The translations under genes were made by a program, and so were the position numbers. DNA of 64,000 nucleotides. Source: Dyadobacter sp. 3J3 (GTDB lineage: Bacteria; Bacteroidota; Bacteroidia; Cytophagales; Spirosomataceae). Of the stretch, positions 28,235 to 36,976 are shown one piece after another. The DNA lies in assembly GCF_009801115.1 (NCBI RefSeq), contig NZ_VTOL01000005.1, positions 170,300 through 234,299 on the forward strand, given 5' to 3'. The notes beneath the pieces are model-generated. The model was not told where the DNA came from. It was given only the letters and a program-made list of their open reading frames with translations, and made no database searches. The first letter of the stretch is position 1, and every line of letters starts with the position of its first letter.

Positions 28235-28268
28235 GATCCGGGACATAGTGACATTAAGACTAAAAAAC

Positions 28269-28991
28269 ATGATCCAGATAATTCCAGCCATAGACATGAT
28301 CGAAGGAAAATGCGTAAGATTAACGCAGGGCGATTATGGAAAAAAAATTATTTACAACGAAAACCCGCTTGAAGTAGCACTGGAATTCCAGGATTCCGGA
28401 CTAACCAGATTACACCTGGTGGACCTTGACGGCGCAAAAGCAAAAAAAGTAATCAACTGGAAAGTTTTGGAAAAAATAGCTTCCCAAACTTCCCTGCATA
28501 TTGATTTTGGCGGCGGCGTACAATCCGAAGAAGACATTCGAATTGTTTTTGAAAGCGGAGCAAAGCAAATTACAGGCGGAAGCGTAGCGGTGAAACAACC
28601 GGATTTATTCAAAAGCTGGCTGGATAGTTACGGAGGAGAAAAAATCATATTAGGCGCAGATGCCAAAAATGAAAAAGTAGCCGTAAGTGGCTGGGAGGAA
28701 GGAACAGAATTGTGGGTTTACGATTTTGTGGAGGAATATGTTGATAAAGGTGTTAAATACACCATCAGCACGGACGTAGCCAAAGATGGACTTTTACAAG
28801 GGCCATCTTTCGATCTTTACAAAAACTTACAGGATAAATGCCCGGATCTGAATATTATCGCAAGTGGCGGAATTAGTGGTCTGGCCGACGTAGAAAAACT
28901 TGCGGAAATGAATATTTACGGCGTTATTATTGGTAAAGCAATTTATGAAAACCGTATCAGTCTGGTCGATTTACAACGATTTATAGCTTAA
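28269..28991 (+). CDS. hisA: Phosphoribosylformimino-AICAR phosphate isomerase
   Basis: This 240-residue TIM-barrel enzyme performs the Amadori rearrangement of ProFAR to PRFAR. It begins [20 protein letters not shown] with the catalytic aspartate in the first strand, and has the second aspartate in STDVAKDG and the phosphate-binding IASGGISG and [10 protein letters not shown] loops. I chose ATG 28269; a GTG at 28248 would add seven residues before the usual start. It runs straight into hisF (four bases apart). Confidence 0.93.
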   Translation: MIQIIPAIDMIEGKCVRLTQGDYGKKIIYNENPLEVALEFQDSGLTRLHLVDLDGAKAKKVINWKVLEKIASQTSLHIDFGGGVQSEEDIRIVFESGAKQITGGSVAVKQPDLFKSWLDSYGGEKIILGADAKNEKVAVSGWEEGTELWVYDFVEEYVDKGVKYTISTDVAKDGLLQGPSFDLYKNLQDKCPDLNIIASGGISGLADVEKLAEMNIYGVIIGKAIYENRISLVDLQRFIA

Positions 28992-28995
28992 AATT

Positions 28996-29772
28996 ATGCT
29001 GACAAAACGCATTATACCATGTCTGGATGTAAAAGACGGACGGACGGTAAAGGGAGTAAATTTTGTAAATCTTCGTGATGCCGGTGATGCCGTAGAACTT
29101 GGCGCCATGTACGCGGCCCAAGGCGCGGATGAATTGGTTTATCTGGATATCGCCGCTACTGTTGAAGGCCGTTCTACTTTTATTGATCTGGTTCGGCGGG
29201 TAGCTAACACGATTAATATACCTTTTACAGTTGGTGGAGGGATTTCTTCCATCGCTGATGTTTCGGCTTTGTTACATGCGGGAGCTGATAAAGTTTCGAT
29301 TAATTCTTCTGCTGTTCGTAATCCTGATCTGATTAATGAGCTGGCCCTGGAATTTGGAAGTCAGTGTATTGTCGTTGCTATTGATACAAGGTATGTTGAA
29401 ACGAGTGAGGGCGTTTTTGAACATATCGTTCATACCCATGGTGGCCGGAAACCTACGGAACTTCGTACTATTTCTTGGGCAAAAGAAGTTGAGGAACGCG
29501 GCGCAGGTGAACTTTTATTAACTTCCATGGATACAGACGGCACTAAAAACGGTTTTGCTATTGAATTGACTTCAACGATTTCTGCCAACGCCAATATTCC
29601 GGTAATCGCTTCCGGAGGGGCTGGAAATATGGAGCATTTTTATGATGTTTTTACAGAAGGAAAGGCAGATGCCGGACTCGCAGCCAGTATTTTTCACTTC
29701 CGGGAAATAGATATTCCTGATTTGAAGCAATATTTACAAAATAAAGCGCTTCCGATGCGCATGACAAAATAG
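28996..29772 (+). CDS. hisF: Imidazole glycerol phosphate synthase, cyclase subunit
   Basis: This 258-residue TIM barrel combines PRFAR with ammonia from HisH to give imidazole glycerol phosphate and AICAR. The first-strand [15 protein letters not shown] contains the catalytic aspartate, [12 protein letters not shown] the second, and the phosphate loops VGGGISS and ASGGAG are present. Its partner HisH is two genes upstream. Confidence 0.94.
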   Translation: MLTKRIIPCLDVKDGRTVKGVNFVNLRDAGDAVELGAMYAAQGADELVYLDIAATVEGRSTFIDLVRRVANTINIPFTVGGGISSIADVSALLHAGADKVSINSSAVRNPDLINELALEFGSQCIVVAIDTRYVETSEGVFEHIVHTHGGRKPTELRTISWAKEVEERGAGELLLTSMDTDGTKNGFAIELTSTISANANIPVIASGGAGNMEHFYDVFTEGKADAGLAASIFHFREIDIPDLKQYLQNKALPMRMTK

Positions 29773-29818
29773 ATTCACCGCTGTTGATGACAGCTCCAAT
29801 TTTATATTATCAATACAA

Positions 29819-30448
29819 ATGACTAACGAACTTTCGACCATAGATTTTACAAAATCAGCAGACGGGCTTGTGCCGGTTGTAATTCAGGATTCTGAGACTT
29901 CAGTTGTTTTGATGCTAGGTTACATGAACCGCGAAGCTTTTGAAAAAACACAGGCAGAAGGCAAGGTTACATTTTTCAGCAGAAGCAAACAGCGCTTGTG
30001 GACAAAAGGTGAAACTTCTGACAATTTTCTTTTTGTAAAGGAGATTCTGGCTGACTGTGACGGAGATACGATCCTGATCAAGGCATCACCGGCGGGACCA
30101 ACCTGCCACACTGGGGATGATACCTGCTTTGGGGAAAAAAATAACCGGAATTCACGTATCGGGGAAGCGGCGTTTTTAAATTACCTGCAAAAAGATATTA
30201 TTCGTGACAGAAAGTTACATCCTTCAGACAGCTCTTATACAAGCAGTCTTTTTAAACTCGGAATCAATAAAATTGCGCAAAAGGTAGGGGAAGAAGCGGT
30301 TGAGGTTGTTATAGAAGCAAAAGATAACGACGAAGGGCTTTTCAAAAATGAAGTAAGTGACTTACTTTTTCACCTTCTGGTGCTTTTAGAACAAAAAAAC
30401 ATTGACTTAGACGACGTAATTAGCGTACTTCGTAGCCGTCACTCATAA
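29819..30448 (+). CDS. hisIE: Bifunctional phosphoribosyl-AMP cyclohydrolase / phosphoribosyl-ATP pyrophosphatase
   Basis: This 209-residue fusion carries out steps 2 and 3 of histidine synthesis. The N-terminal HisI part has the zinc/magnesium motif DCDGDTILI and the cysteine region CHTGDDTCF. The C-terminal HisE part (about 115-205) has the KVGEEAVEVVIEAK pyrophosphohydrolase helix and EVSDLLFHLLVLL. It ends this histidine gene group; hisG, hisD, hisC and hisB are not in the window. Confidence 0.93.
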   Translation: MTNELSTIDFTKSADGLVPVVIQDSETSVVLMLGYMNREAFEKTQAEGKVTFFSRSKQRLWTKGETSDNFLFVKEILADCDGDTILIKASPAGPTCHTGDDTCFGEKNNRNSRIGEAAFLNYLQKDIIRDRKLHPSDSSYTSSLFKLGINKIAQKVGEEAVEVVIEAKDNDEGLFKNEVSDLLFHLLVLLEQKNIDLDDVISVLRSRHS

Positions 30449-30462
30449 AAACTAAAAGCTAA

Positions 30463-30798
30463 ATGAATTTATTAATACGCCTTCTAATCAGTACCTTGGC
30501 CATTTATGCCGCCGCCCACTTTGTTCCGGGAGTTTCAGTGAATAGCTGGACTACCGCTTTTGTGGTTGCTATTGTGCTCGGTCTTTTAAATACATTTATT
30601 AAACCGGTGCTCCAAATTCTGGCATTACCCATCACCATTCTCACGCTGGGTCTTTTCTATTTTGTAATAAATGTGTTCATAATTTATCTGGCGAGCTATT
30701 TTGTAGACGGTTTTGCTATTAGTGGATTTATATCTGCACTTATCTTTGGTTTGGTGGTTTCAGTAGTATCCGCAGTCCTTGGTATGTTTTTAGATTAA
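30463..30798 (+). CDS. Phage-holin-family membrane protein (type 4 superfamily)
   Basis: This 111-residue protein has four predicted transmembrane segments and the pattern of the Phage_holin_4 family, found on many bacterial chromosomes without phages. Its segments include FVPGVSVNSWTTAFVVAIVLGLLNTFIKPVLQ and LTLGLFYFVINVFIIYLASYF. The gene follows hisIE by 14 bases and is probably in the same transcript, although nothing ties it to histidine. Function unknown. Confidence 0.8.
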   Translation: MNLLIRLLISTLAIYAAAHFVPGVSVNSWTTAFVVAIVLGLLNTFIKPVLQILALPITILTLGLFYFVINVFIIYLASYFVDGFAISGFISALIFGLVVSVVSAVLGMFLD

Positions 30799-30852
30799 TG
30801 TTTTAAAAAACGTAATCGAAATCAAACCTTATGATTTGCAAACTACACGCCT

Positions 30853-31191
30853 ATGTTTAGTCAACTCGAAGAAATAAAGGAAACTCTCTTTAAATATTTC
30901 GAAACTAGAATCGATTTATTTAAAATTGAGACCCGGGATAAAATAGAACGTGCCGCCGTTACAGGTGTGTACGCGCTTCTTGTTCTCAGTATCGTATTAG
31001 TCGTTCTGATCCTGGTAGTTATTCTGTTAGGTACTTTTTTAAACAAGTGGCTGCAGAGCGATTATCTGGGATATCTGATTTTATTAGGGTTTTTTGTTTT
31101 GAAATTGATCCTGTTAATTACATTCAGAACAAAGCTGATTGGCTTTATACGTAACATTATCATTCGTTTTGTCCAAATCAAAGAAGATTAA
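30853..31191 (+). CDS. Phage-holin-family membrane protein (type 3 superfamily-like)
   Basis: This 112-residue protein begins with an amphipathic stretch (FSQLEEIKETLFKYFETRIDLFKIETRDKIE) and continues with two strongly hydrophobic segments (about 36-60 and 75-95). This matches the Phage_holin_3_6 type of small membrane protein. It forms a set with the preceding and following small genes. No phage genes are nearby, so I read it as a membrane-stress or envelope protein, by inference. Confidence 0.75.
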   Translation: MFSQLEEIKETLFKYFETRIDLFKIETRDKIERAAVTGVYALLVLSIVLVVLILVVILLGTFLNKWLQSDYLGYLILLGFFVLKLILLITFRTKLIGFIRNIIIRFVQIKED

Positions 31192-31238
31192 CCATTGTTA
31201 AAATGGTATCCAAAATGATCTTTTCCAAATGGAATTGC

Positions 31239-31246
31239 TATTTTTG
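31239..31246 (+). promoter_or_regulatory. Candidate -7 element for the following small gene
   Basis: TATTTTTG matches TAnnTTTG and lies 50 bases before the ATG at 31297. No clear -33 TTG at the right distance was seen. Confidence 0.35.
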
Positions 31247-31296
31247 GGTTCTGTTATGGTAATCTCTGCACAATATTTTTAATCTAAGCTAAAGAT

Positions 31297-31725
31297 ATGA
31301 GTAGTTCACCAATAGATTCAACCGTAAAATTGTCGAAACCGTTTTCGTCAGATACAGAAACAGAAAAGGAAGATTTGCTTAAAGAAGCGGATCTTTATCG
31401 TGGCAAGCTTGAGTCGCAGTGGGACAATCTTAAACAGGATGCGTCCGGCTATGGCAAACAGGCTTTAATTATTGGAGGAGTGGTTGTTACCACGTATTTA
31501 TTGCTTGAAGCAGTACTTCCGAATGCCAAAAAGAATGAAAAAATTGAAATTGATGAGCCTGTAAGACCAGTTTTAAAACAAAAGGTTCCGAAAAAGAAAA
31601 GCAAATTTGCGGTGGGGGAAGCCGTGCAAAGCCTGGTTTGGACATTGGCTATTGGATGGGCCCGCAAAAAGCTACAGAATTATATTGCAGATGATCACGA
31701 ATCGGATGAAGATAACAAATCATAA
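31297..31725 (+). CDS. Hypothetical protein with one membrane segment
   Basis: This 142-residue protein has an acidic, coiled N-terminal part (about 1-48), one likely membrane helix (ALIIGGVVVTTYLLLEAVLP, about 50-70), and a basic stretch with proline-lysine runs (KQKVPKKKSKF). A second hydrophobic segment occurs at about 107-120. I do not recognise a family. It overlaps the start of the GGGP synthase gene by 20 bases, so it is translated in the same transcript. Confidence 0.7.
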   Translation: MSSSPIDSTVKLSKPFSSDTETEKEDLLKEADLYRGKLESQWDNLKQDASGYGKQALIIGGVVVTTYLLLEAVLPNAKKNEKIEIDEPVRPVLKQKVPKKKSKFAVGEAVQSLVWTLAIGWARKKLQNYIADDHESDEDNKS

Positions 31726-32482
31726 AATAGCAGACCTCCTTTCAACCAGAAAAGAAGAAAAAAGGAAATCTTTTGCAGTACTCCTGGATCCTGATAAAGT
31801 GGATCTTGCTACTTTCTCTGATTTTTTGGGGCAGGCTGTGGAGCATGAAGTAGACTTTTTCTTTGTCGGTGGCAGTCTTATAACAAATTATGCTATTGAT
31901 CAGCTTATTCTGGCTATTCAGAAGCATACTAATATTCCAACGATTCTTTTTCCAGGCAACAGTCTGCATATAGACCCGTCTGCCGACGCTATACTTTTGC
32001 TCTCATTAATCTCCGGCAGAAACCCGGATTTTCTGATCGGTCAGCATGTTATTGCTGCGCCTATGTTAAAAAGAAGTGGTCTTGAGATACTTCCAACAGG
32101 TTATATGCTTATTGAAAGCGGCAAACTGACCACAGTTTCCTATATCAGTAATACCACACCACTTCCAAATGACAAACCCGGAATTGCAGCTTGTACTGCC
32201 ATGGCGGGAGAACTTTTGGGATTGAAAAATATATTTCTCGATGCTGGTAGCGGTGCATTATATCCTGTACCGGCGGAGATCATTGAAGCTGTACGCGCCT
32301 CAGTGGATACGCCTATTATTGTGGGTGGTGGAATTAATTCCAGCGAGAAGGCTCTGATCGCGATGCAGGCTGGCGCAGATGTAATTGTTGTGGGTAATGG
32401 AATAGAACAAAATCAAAACCTGCTTTCCGAAGTAGCAGCTTCTGTAAAAATGTTTAACCTCCAAATGGAAAAGGTTTACTAG
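31706..32482 (+). CDS. Geranylgeranylglyceryl/heptaprenylglyceryl phosphate synthase family
   Basis: This 258-residue TIM-barrel protein belongs to the GGGPS/PcrB family, which joins a polyprenyl diphosphate to sn-glycerol-1-phosphate to make an ether lipid precursor. It begins LLDPDKVDL (the phosphate-binding aspartate of the first strand), has VGGSLITN and FLIGQHVI, and ends with FLDAGSGA, IVGGGINSSE and VIVVGNGIE. I chose ATG 31706; earlier starts would read through the preceding gene. Group II members occur in Bacteroidota; the exact chain length is not readable here. Confidence 0.88.
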   Translation: MKITNHKIADLLSTRKEEKRKSFAVLLDPDKVDLATFSDFLGQAVEHEVDFFFVGGSLITNYAIDQLILAIQKHTNIPTILFPGNSLHIDPSADAILLLSLISGRNPDFLIGQHVIAAPMLKRSGLEILPTGYMLIESGKLTTVSYISNTTPLPNDKPGIAACTAMAGELLGLKNIFLDAGSGALYPVPAEIIEAVRASVDTPIIVGGGINSSEKALIAMQAGADVIVVGNGIEQNQNLLSEVAASVKMFNLQMEKVY

Positions 32483-32571
32483 ACAGATGCGATAATATTT
32501 TGTACTAAAGGAAGGGCTTTCATTGTTTTCTAAGGAAATTTTAAGTTCTTGGAAAAATACAATCCAAAATG

Positions 32572-32604
32572 TTGGGATTATTGAAACTTATCATGCTATC
32601 TTTG
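32572..32604 (+). promoter_or_regulatory. Candidate promoter of the small lipoprotein
   Basis: TTG (32572-32574) is followed after 22 bases by TATCTTTG (32597-32604), matching TTG-N-TAnnTTTG. The lipoprotein ATG is at 32631. Confidence 0.5.
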
Positions 32605-32630
32605 TAGCGAACCTTAATAACACCCAAGAA

Positions 32631-32810
32631 ATGAAAAAATTCGTAGCATTTGCGTTTGTTGCCGGAATGGTAGCTTTCGCGTCTTGTACTAGCAAGCCAA
32701 AAGAAGAAGCAGCTGATTCTACTGCTGTAACTGTTGAAACTCCTATGGTTGATACTGTTGCTGTTGATTCAGTTATGACTGATTCAATGAAAACTGATTC
32801 AGTGAAATAA
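32631..32810 (+). CDS. Small acidic lipoprotein
   Basis: This 59-residue protein starts at ATG 32631, directly after a good promoter, not at an earlier in-frame start at 32523. A short signal (MKKFVAFAFVAGMVAFASC) ends in the lipobox F-A-S-C. The rest is a low-complexity acidic tail with repeated (V/M)-x-D-S elements. Many Bacteroidota encode such proteins; the function is unknown. A hairpin terminator follows. Confidence 0.75.
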   Translation: MKKFVAFAFVAGMVAFASCTSKPKEEAADSTAVTVETPMVDTVAVDSVMTDSMKTDSVK

Positions 32811-32834
32811 TCTGAGCTTTTTTTGAAAGTTATT

Positions 32835-32867
32835 GAAAAGCCTTATTTATAAGGCTTTTCTTTTTTT
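32835..32867 (+). terminator. Terminator after the small lipoprotein
   Basis: GAAAAGCCTTA and TAAGGCTTTTC around TTT form the stem, followed by TTTTTTT. Confidence 0.8.
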
Positions 32868-32876
32868 ATTTGGGGT

Positions 32877-33494
32877 ATGGAAAAGAAAATATCCTTTGAG
32901 GCCTACGTTCCGGAGCTAGCTTATGCTTACTGTGATCATCTGCACAAAATTTACAAATTCGATTTTTTTCTGTCTCGTCCGCGCCAAAGTCGCTTAGGTG
33001 ATTTTACGGTAAAGCCTGGTTATGTTCCAAGAATTACTGTAAACAAAAATCTCAATCCCTATAATTTCCTGATTACTTATCTGCACGAGGTTGCGCATCA
33101 TGTCGTTTATACACAGACGAAAAGTCGTGGTAGAAAACGTGCTGCGCCACATGGTATGGAATGGAAAAGAGAATTTGAGATTTTATTGATCCCGGTCATG
33201 AATGATAAAATTTTTCCGGCTGATATTCTTGAGCCGTTATTGAGATATTCGAAAAATCCGAAAGCGTCCACAAGCGGAGACCAGGTTTTATATAATTCAA
33301 TAAAAAAATACGACGACCAATCCTTAAATCCGAATAAAGTTGCGCTGATCCACCTTACAGAAGGCAGTAATTTCGTTTTTCACAACAGACAGTTTGTTAA
33401 AGGCTCTCTACGGCGTACAAGGGTATTATGTATTGATAAAGCATCCCAACGCCGTTACACTATTCCTGCTCATGCACTGGTCGAAGCTTGTTGA
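32877..33494 (+). CDS. SprT-like zinc protein
   Basis: This 205-residue protein carries an SprT-like metallopeptidase motif: the helix ITYLHEVAHHVVY with H-E-x-x-H, plus a later histidine in APHGMEWKREFE as the probable third ligand. SprT-like proteins are thought to be DNA-associated proteases; in bacteria the role is unclear. Its last 20 bases overlap the start of porU, so the two are probably co-translated. Confidence 0.75.
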   Translation: MEKKISFEAYVPELAYAYCDHLHKIYKFDFFLSRPRQSRLGDFTVKPGYVPRITVNKNLNPYNFLITYLHEVAHHVVYTQTKSRGRKRAAPHGMEWKREFEILLIPVMNDKIFPADILEPLLRYSKNPKASTSGDQVLYNSIKKYDDQSLNPNKVALIHLTEGSNFVFHNRQFVKGSLRRTRVLCIDKASQRRYTIPAHALVEAC

Positions 33495-36400
33495 AAATTT
33501 ACGGCGAATATATTATCCGGCACTTTCCTGCTGGATTTTTTTGCTGTTTACTTTTCAGGTAAAAGCGCAGGAATCTTCCATTTTATCCACTGGCAATTGG
33601 TACAAATTTGCTGTCACAGAAAGCGGAGTTTATAAAATTGATGCGAATTTTCTCAAATCCATGGGCGTAGATATCTCGACCCTGGTGCCGGATCAAATCA
33701 AGATATATGGAAATGGAGGTAATATTTTACCTCAAAAAAATAGCGTAAAACGAAATAAGGATCTCATTCAGAATTCGATTCAGGTTAAAGGAGGAGAAGA
33801 CGGGAGATTTGATGCAGGTGATGCAGTTTATTTTTATGCTGAAGGCCCCAATGTTATTTCTTACGATTCTGTAAAAGCCAATTTTTTTCATCAGGTCAAT
33901 TTATATTCCGATACTATTTATTATTTCCTGACCTATGGAAATGGAAAAGGATTAAGAATTCAGAATAAGCAAACTATCAATGTTGCTACTCAAACATTAA
34001 TAAACCAATACGACGACTACTGGTTTCATGAAATCGAATCGGTTAATTTATTGAGATCCGGTCGTGATTGGTGGGGAGAATATATCGGTACGTCAGCAAC
34101 ATTGAATTTAACCGCCGATTTGCCGGATATTATTCCTTCTTCAAACATAATTATACTTACCTCCGCCATCGGAACTGCGCAAGTTGCAACCAAATTTCAA
34201 TGGCAGTTAAACGGGCAAAGTATTGGAGAGTCCTCCGTTGGCGTTGTGGGGACGGGTACTTATGATATCAAAGCACAGCAAGCGAAGAGTAAATTTGTTT
34301 TAACCGCGGCAGCAAATGCCGGAACGACAACAACGGTTGGAGTAACTTACAATAAAAACGGTCAAAGTTCAGCCCAGGCTTATCTTGATTACATTGGTTT
34401 ACAGGTAAAAAGACTTTTACGCGGGTATGACAAACAACAGTTTTACAGATTTGCTCCTAATTTTAAAGATACTGTTTCTTACCAAATTCAAAATGTTCCC
34501 ATTGATTGGAACTGGTGGAATATTTCAGATCCGACGCTGATCACAGCTGCGGCTTTAAAAGACAACGGAAATAATACCTATACTTTTACGGAAAATAAAT
34601 CAAAAACTTTAAAACAATATATAGGTTTTACAACCGCGCAAGCAAAACTTCCCGTGTCATGGCAGAAAGTTTCAAACCAGAATTTGCAAAGATACGCAAC
34701 CCCGGATTTAGTAATTATTACAGCAAAGGCTTTTGAAACAGAAGCAAAGCGACTGGCCGATTTCAGAAGTGAAAACGATGGACTGGAAAGTTTGGTTGTA
34801 ACGACGGATCAAATCTATAATGAATTTTCGGGCGGGAAAACGGATATTTCAGCGGTTCGCGATTTTGTTCGTCTACTATATAAAAATGATCCTGAGAAGT
34901 TGAAATATCTGCTCCTTTTTGGTGACGCGACTTACGATTATAAAAATCTTTTACAAAACCAGTCGCAAAACCAGCGGAATAATTGGGTGCCGGTTTACGA
35001 AAGCCACGAGTCATTAAACCCGGTTTATACGTATTCCTCTGATGACTATTTTGGTTTTATGGAAGACGAAGAAGGAGATTGGATCGAAACAAACGCAGGC
35101 GATTATTCGGTTGAAATTGGTATAGGAAGGCTTCCGGTGAAAACTGCGGATGAAGCTAAAATTATTGTTGATAAACTTATTCACTATGCATCTTCACCTA
35201 AGTCGCGCGGAAGCTGGCAAAATACGGTCAAATTTGTTGCAGATGATGGTGACGGGAATATCCATCAGCAACATGCGGACGCGCTGGCGAAAATCACCCA
35301 GACTGAGTTTTTGTCAAGCCGGATTTTTCTGGATGCTTATCCCCAAACCACCACAAGTCAGGGACAAAAGGTACCAGCCGTCAATGCTGAGATAAAGAAA
35401 AGTATTAATGACGGGACTTTAATCCTGAATTATACAGGCCATGGCGGAACGAGTGGCTGGGCGGAGGAGCAGGTTTTAACTTTGGCCGAAATGCAGACTG
35501 CCCGCGGTTATGATAATTTGCCTTTGCTAATAACTGCAACCTGCGATTTCGGACGATATGATGATCCGGGTTTGATCTCGGGTGCGGAGTTAATGGTACT
35601 TAGTCCGCGTGGTGCCGCAATTGGTTCTGTGAGTACTACGCGACCTGTTTATTCCAGTACCAATTTTACGATCAATAAGGCATTTTATGAATCTTTGATC
35701 AAAGCCGGAACGGACGGAAGAATGGGCGAAATTTTCAGGATGACCAAAAATGCGAGTCTGGCTGGAAGTTTGAACCGGAATTTTACTTTACTTGGAGATC
35801 CGTCCATGAAACTGGCCAGAGCTGAAAAAAAGATTCAGTGGAATGTAATTCCAGATACGTTGAGGGCTCTTGAAAAAGTGGTTTTGAAAGGAAAAGTTGC
35901 AGCCGGAAACTTGATCGATAAAACATTTCAGGGGACTGCAAGAGTTATTGTTTATGATAAACAGACAAGTTTCCGCACGCTCGGTAATGAAGGTGAAGTA
36001 GAAACTTACAATGAATTCAGAAGCAAGCTTTTTGATGGAAACGTGCGTGCGAAGGATGGGCAATTTGTTTGTGAATTTGTCATGCCAAAAGATATCGATT
36101 ACCGCACAGGAATGGGAAGGGTTGACATTTACGCTTTGCGTGAAGACAGCCTGACAGATGCTTCGGCGCAGCTGGATGTTTTGGTTGGCGGAAGTGCGGC
36201 ATTGCTCGTAGATAATACGCCGCCAAAAATAGTTGGCTATCTCAATTCCACCGATTTTCAAGAAGGGGATACTGTGGACGGCTCGTCTGTTTTATTTTTG
36301 AAATTAAGTGACGAAAATGGGATTAATGTGTCAAAAGCTGGAATTGGACATGACATAACGATCACACTCAGCGACACACTAACATTGATATTAAACGACT

Positions 36401-36867
36401 ACTACACGGCGGATCTGGATAATTTTAAAAGCGGGACTGTTCGTTATCCTTTTCAAAACCTGGCACCGGGAAATTATACTATTCGTATTAAAGTCTGGGA
36501 TACGTATACTAACTCTTCAGAATTATCGTTCGGATTTCAAGTAGGTTTACCAACCGGGATAAAACTAAATAGCTTGACTGTTTTTCCGAACCCTTTTGAT
36601 CAGGATCTTTCATTTGAATTGAATCAGAGCAGAGCAGATGATGATGTGGAAATTGTTTTTAGTATATTGCTGAACACCGGACAAATCCTCGGATCGTATC
36701 AGTGGCAATATTATAACAGCGAGTCTGTTATCAAACAAACAATTCCTTCCATACGTCATGGCGGATTCACTTCCGGTACCAGTTCCTATATTTATGTAGT
36801 GAAAATCCGATCGTTAAAGGACAATTCTGTGGACACCCGTTCAGGGAAACTTCTACGTTTGCGTTAG
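33475..36867 (+). CDS. porU: Type IX secretion system sortase PorU
   Basis: This 1130-residue C25-family peptidase cleaves the C-terminal sorting domains of T9SS cargo at the cell surface. The start at ATG 33475 gives a signal-anchor-like N-terminus (YYPALSCWIFLLFTFQVKAQ). The catalytic residues are H656 in NYTGHGGTSGW and C690 in ATCDFGRYDD. The C-terminus carries its own FPNPFDQDLSFEL module. It is followed by porV; PorU and PorV act with PorQ and PorZ in the attachment complex. It serves the cargo proteins encoded elsewhere in this window. Confidence 0.92.
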   Translation, partial: HWSKLVENLRRIYYPALSCWIFLLFTFQVKAQESSILSTGNWYKFAVTESGVYKIDANFLKSMGVDISTLVPDQIKIYGNGGNILPQKNSVKRNKDLIQNSIQVKGGEDGRFDAGDAVYFYAEGPNVISYDSVKANFFHQVNLYSDTIYYFLTYGNGKGLRIQNKQTINVATQTLINQYDDYWFHEIESVNLLRSGRDWWGEYIGTSATLNLTADLPDIIPSSNIIILTSAIGTAQVATKFQWQLNGQSIGESSVGVVGTGTYDIKAQQAKSKFVLTAAANAGTTTTVGVTYNKNGQSSAQAYLDYIGLQVKRLLRGYDKQQFYRFAPNFKDTVSYQIQNVPIDWNWWNISDPTLITAAALKDNGNNTYTFTENKSKTLKQYIGFTTAQAKLPVSWQKVSNQNLQRYATPDLVIITAKAFETEAKRLADFRSENDGLESLVVTTDQIYNEFSGGKTDISAVRDFVRLLYKNDPEKLKYLLLFGDATYDYKNLLQNQSQNQRNNWVPVYESHESLNPVYTYSSDDYFGFMEDEEGDWIETNAGDYSVEIGIGRLPVKTADEAKIIVDKLIHYASSPKSRGSWQNTVKFVADDGDGNIHQQHADALAKITQTEFLSSRIFLDAYPQTTTSQGQKVPAVNAEIKKSINDGTLILNYTGHGGTSGWAEEQVLTLAEMQTARGYDNLPLLITATCDFGRYDDPGLISGAELMVLSPRGAAIGSVSTTRPVYSSTNFTINKAFYESLIKAGTDGRMGEIFRMTKNASLAGSLNRNFTLLGDPSMKLARAEKKIQWNVIPDTLRALEKVVLKGKVAAGNLIDKTFQGTARVIVYDKQTSFRTLGNEGEVETYNEFRSKLFDGNVRAKDGQFVCEFVMPKDIDYRTGMGRVDIYALREDSLTDASAQLDVLVGGSAALLVDNTPPKIVGYLNSTDFQEGDTVDGSSVLFLKLSDENGINVSKAGIGHDITITLSDTLTLILNDYYTADLDNFKSGTVRYPFQNLAPGNYTIRIKVWDTYTNSSELSFGFQVGLPTGIKLNSLTVFPNPFDQDLSFELNQSRADDDVEIVFSILLNTGQILGSYQWQYYNSESVIKQTIPSIRHGGFTSGTSSYIYVVKIRSLKDNSVDTRSGKLLRLR

Positions 36868-36916
36868 CGAATAATAAATCTTGTAATTTTATTATAGTAT
36901 TAAATATCTTTCATTG

Positions 36917-36924
36917 TATTTTTG
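36917..36924 (+). promoter_or_regulatory. Candidate -7 element for porV
   Basis: TATTTTTG lies 53 bases before the porV ATG, between porU and porV. It suggests porV may also be transcribed by itself. No well-placed -33 element was found. Confidence 0.35.
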
Positions 36925-36976
36925 ACCCTTTAAAAGAAGTAGACTAACACCACTTCCTATCGCAAATCCAATAAAT

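Noticed and set aside
30463..31191. A prophage signal from the two holin-family genes
   Set aside because: No phage structural, lysis or integrase genes are nearby. These families are common on bacterial chromosomes.
35788..36261. A 157-codon minus-strand open frame
   Set aside because: It lies wholly inside porU and has no protein-like motifs, so it is a shadow of the real gene.
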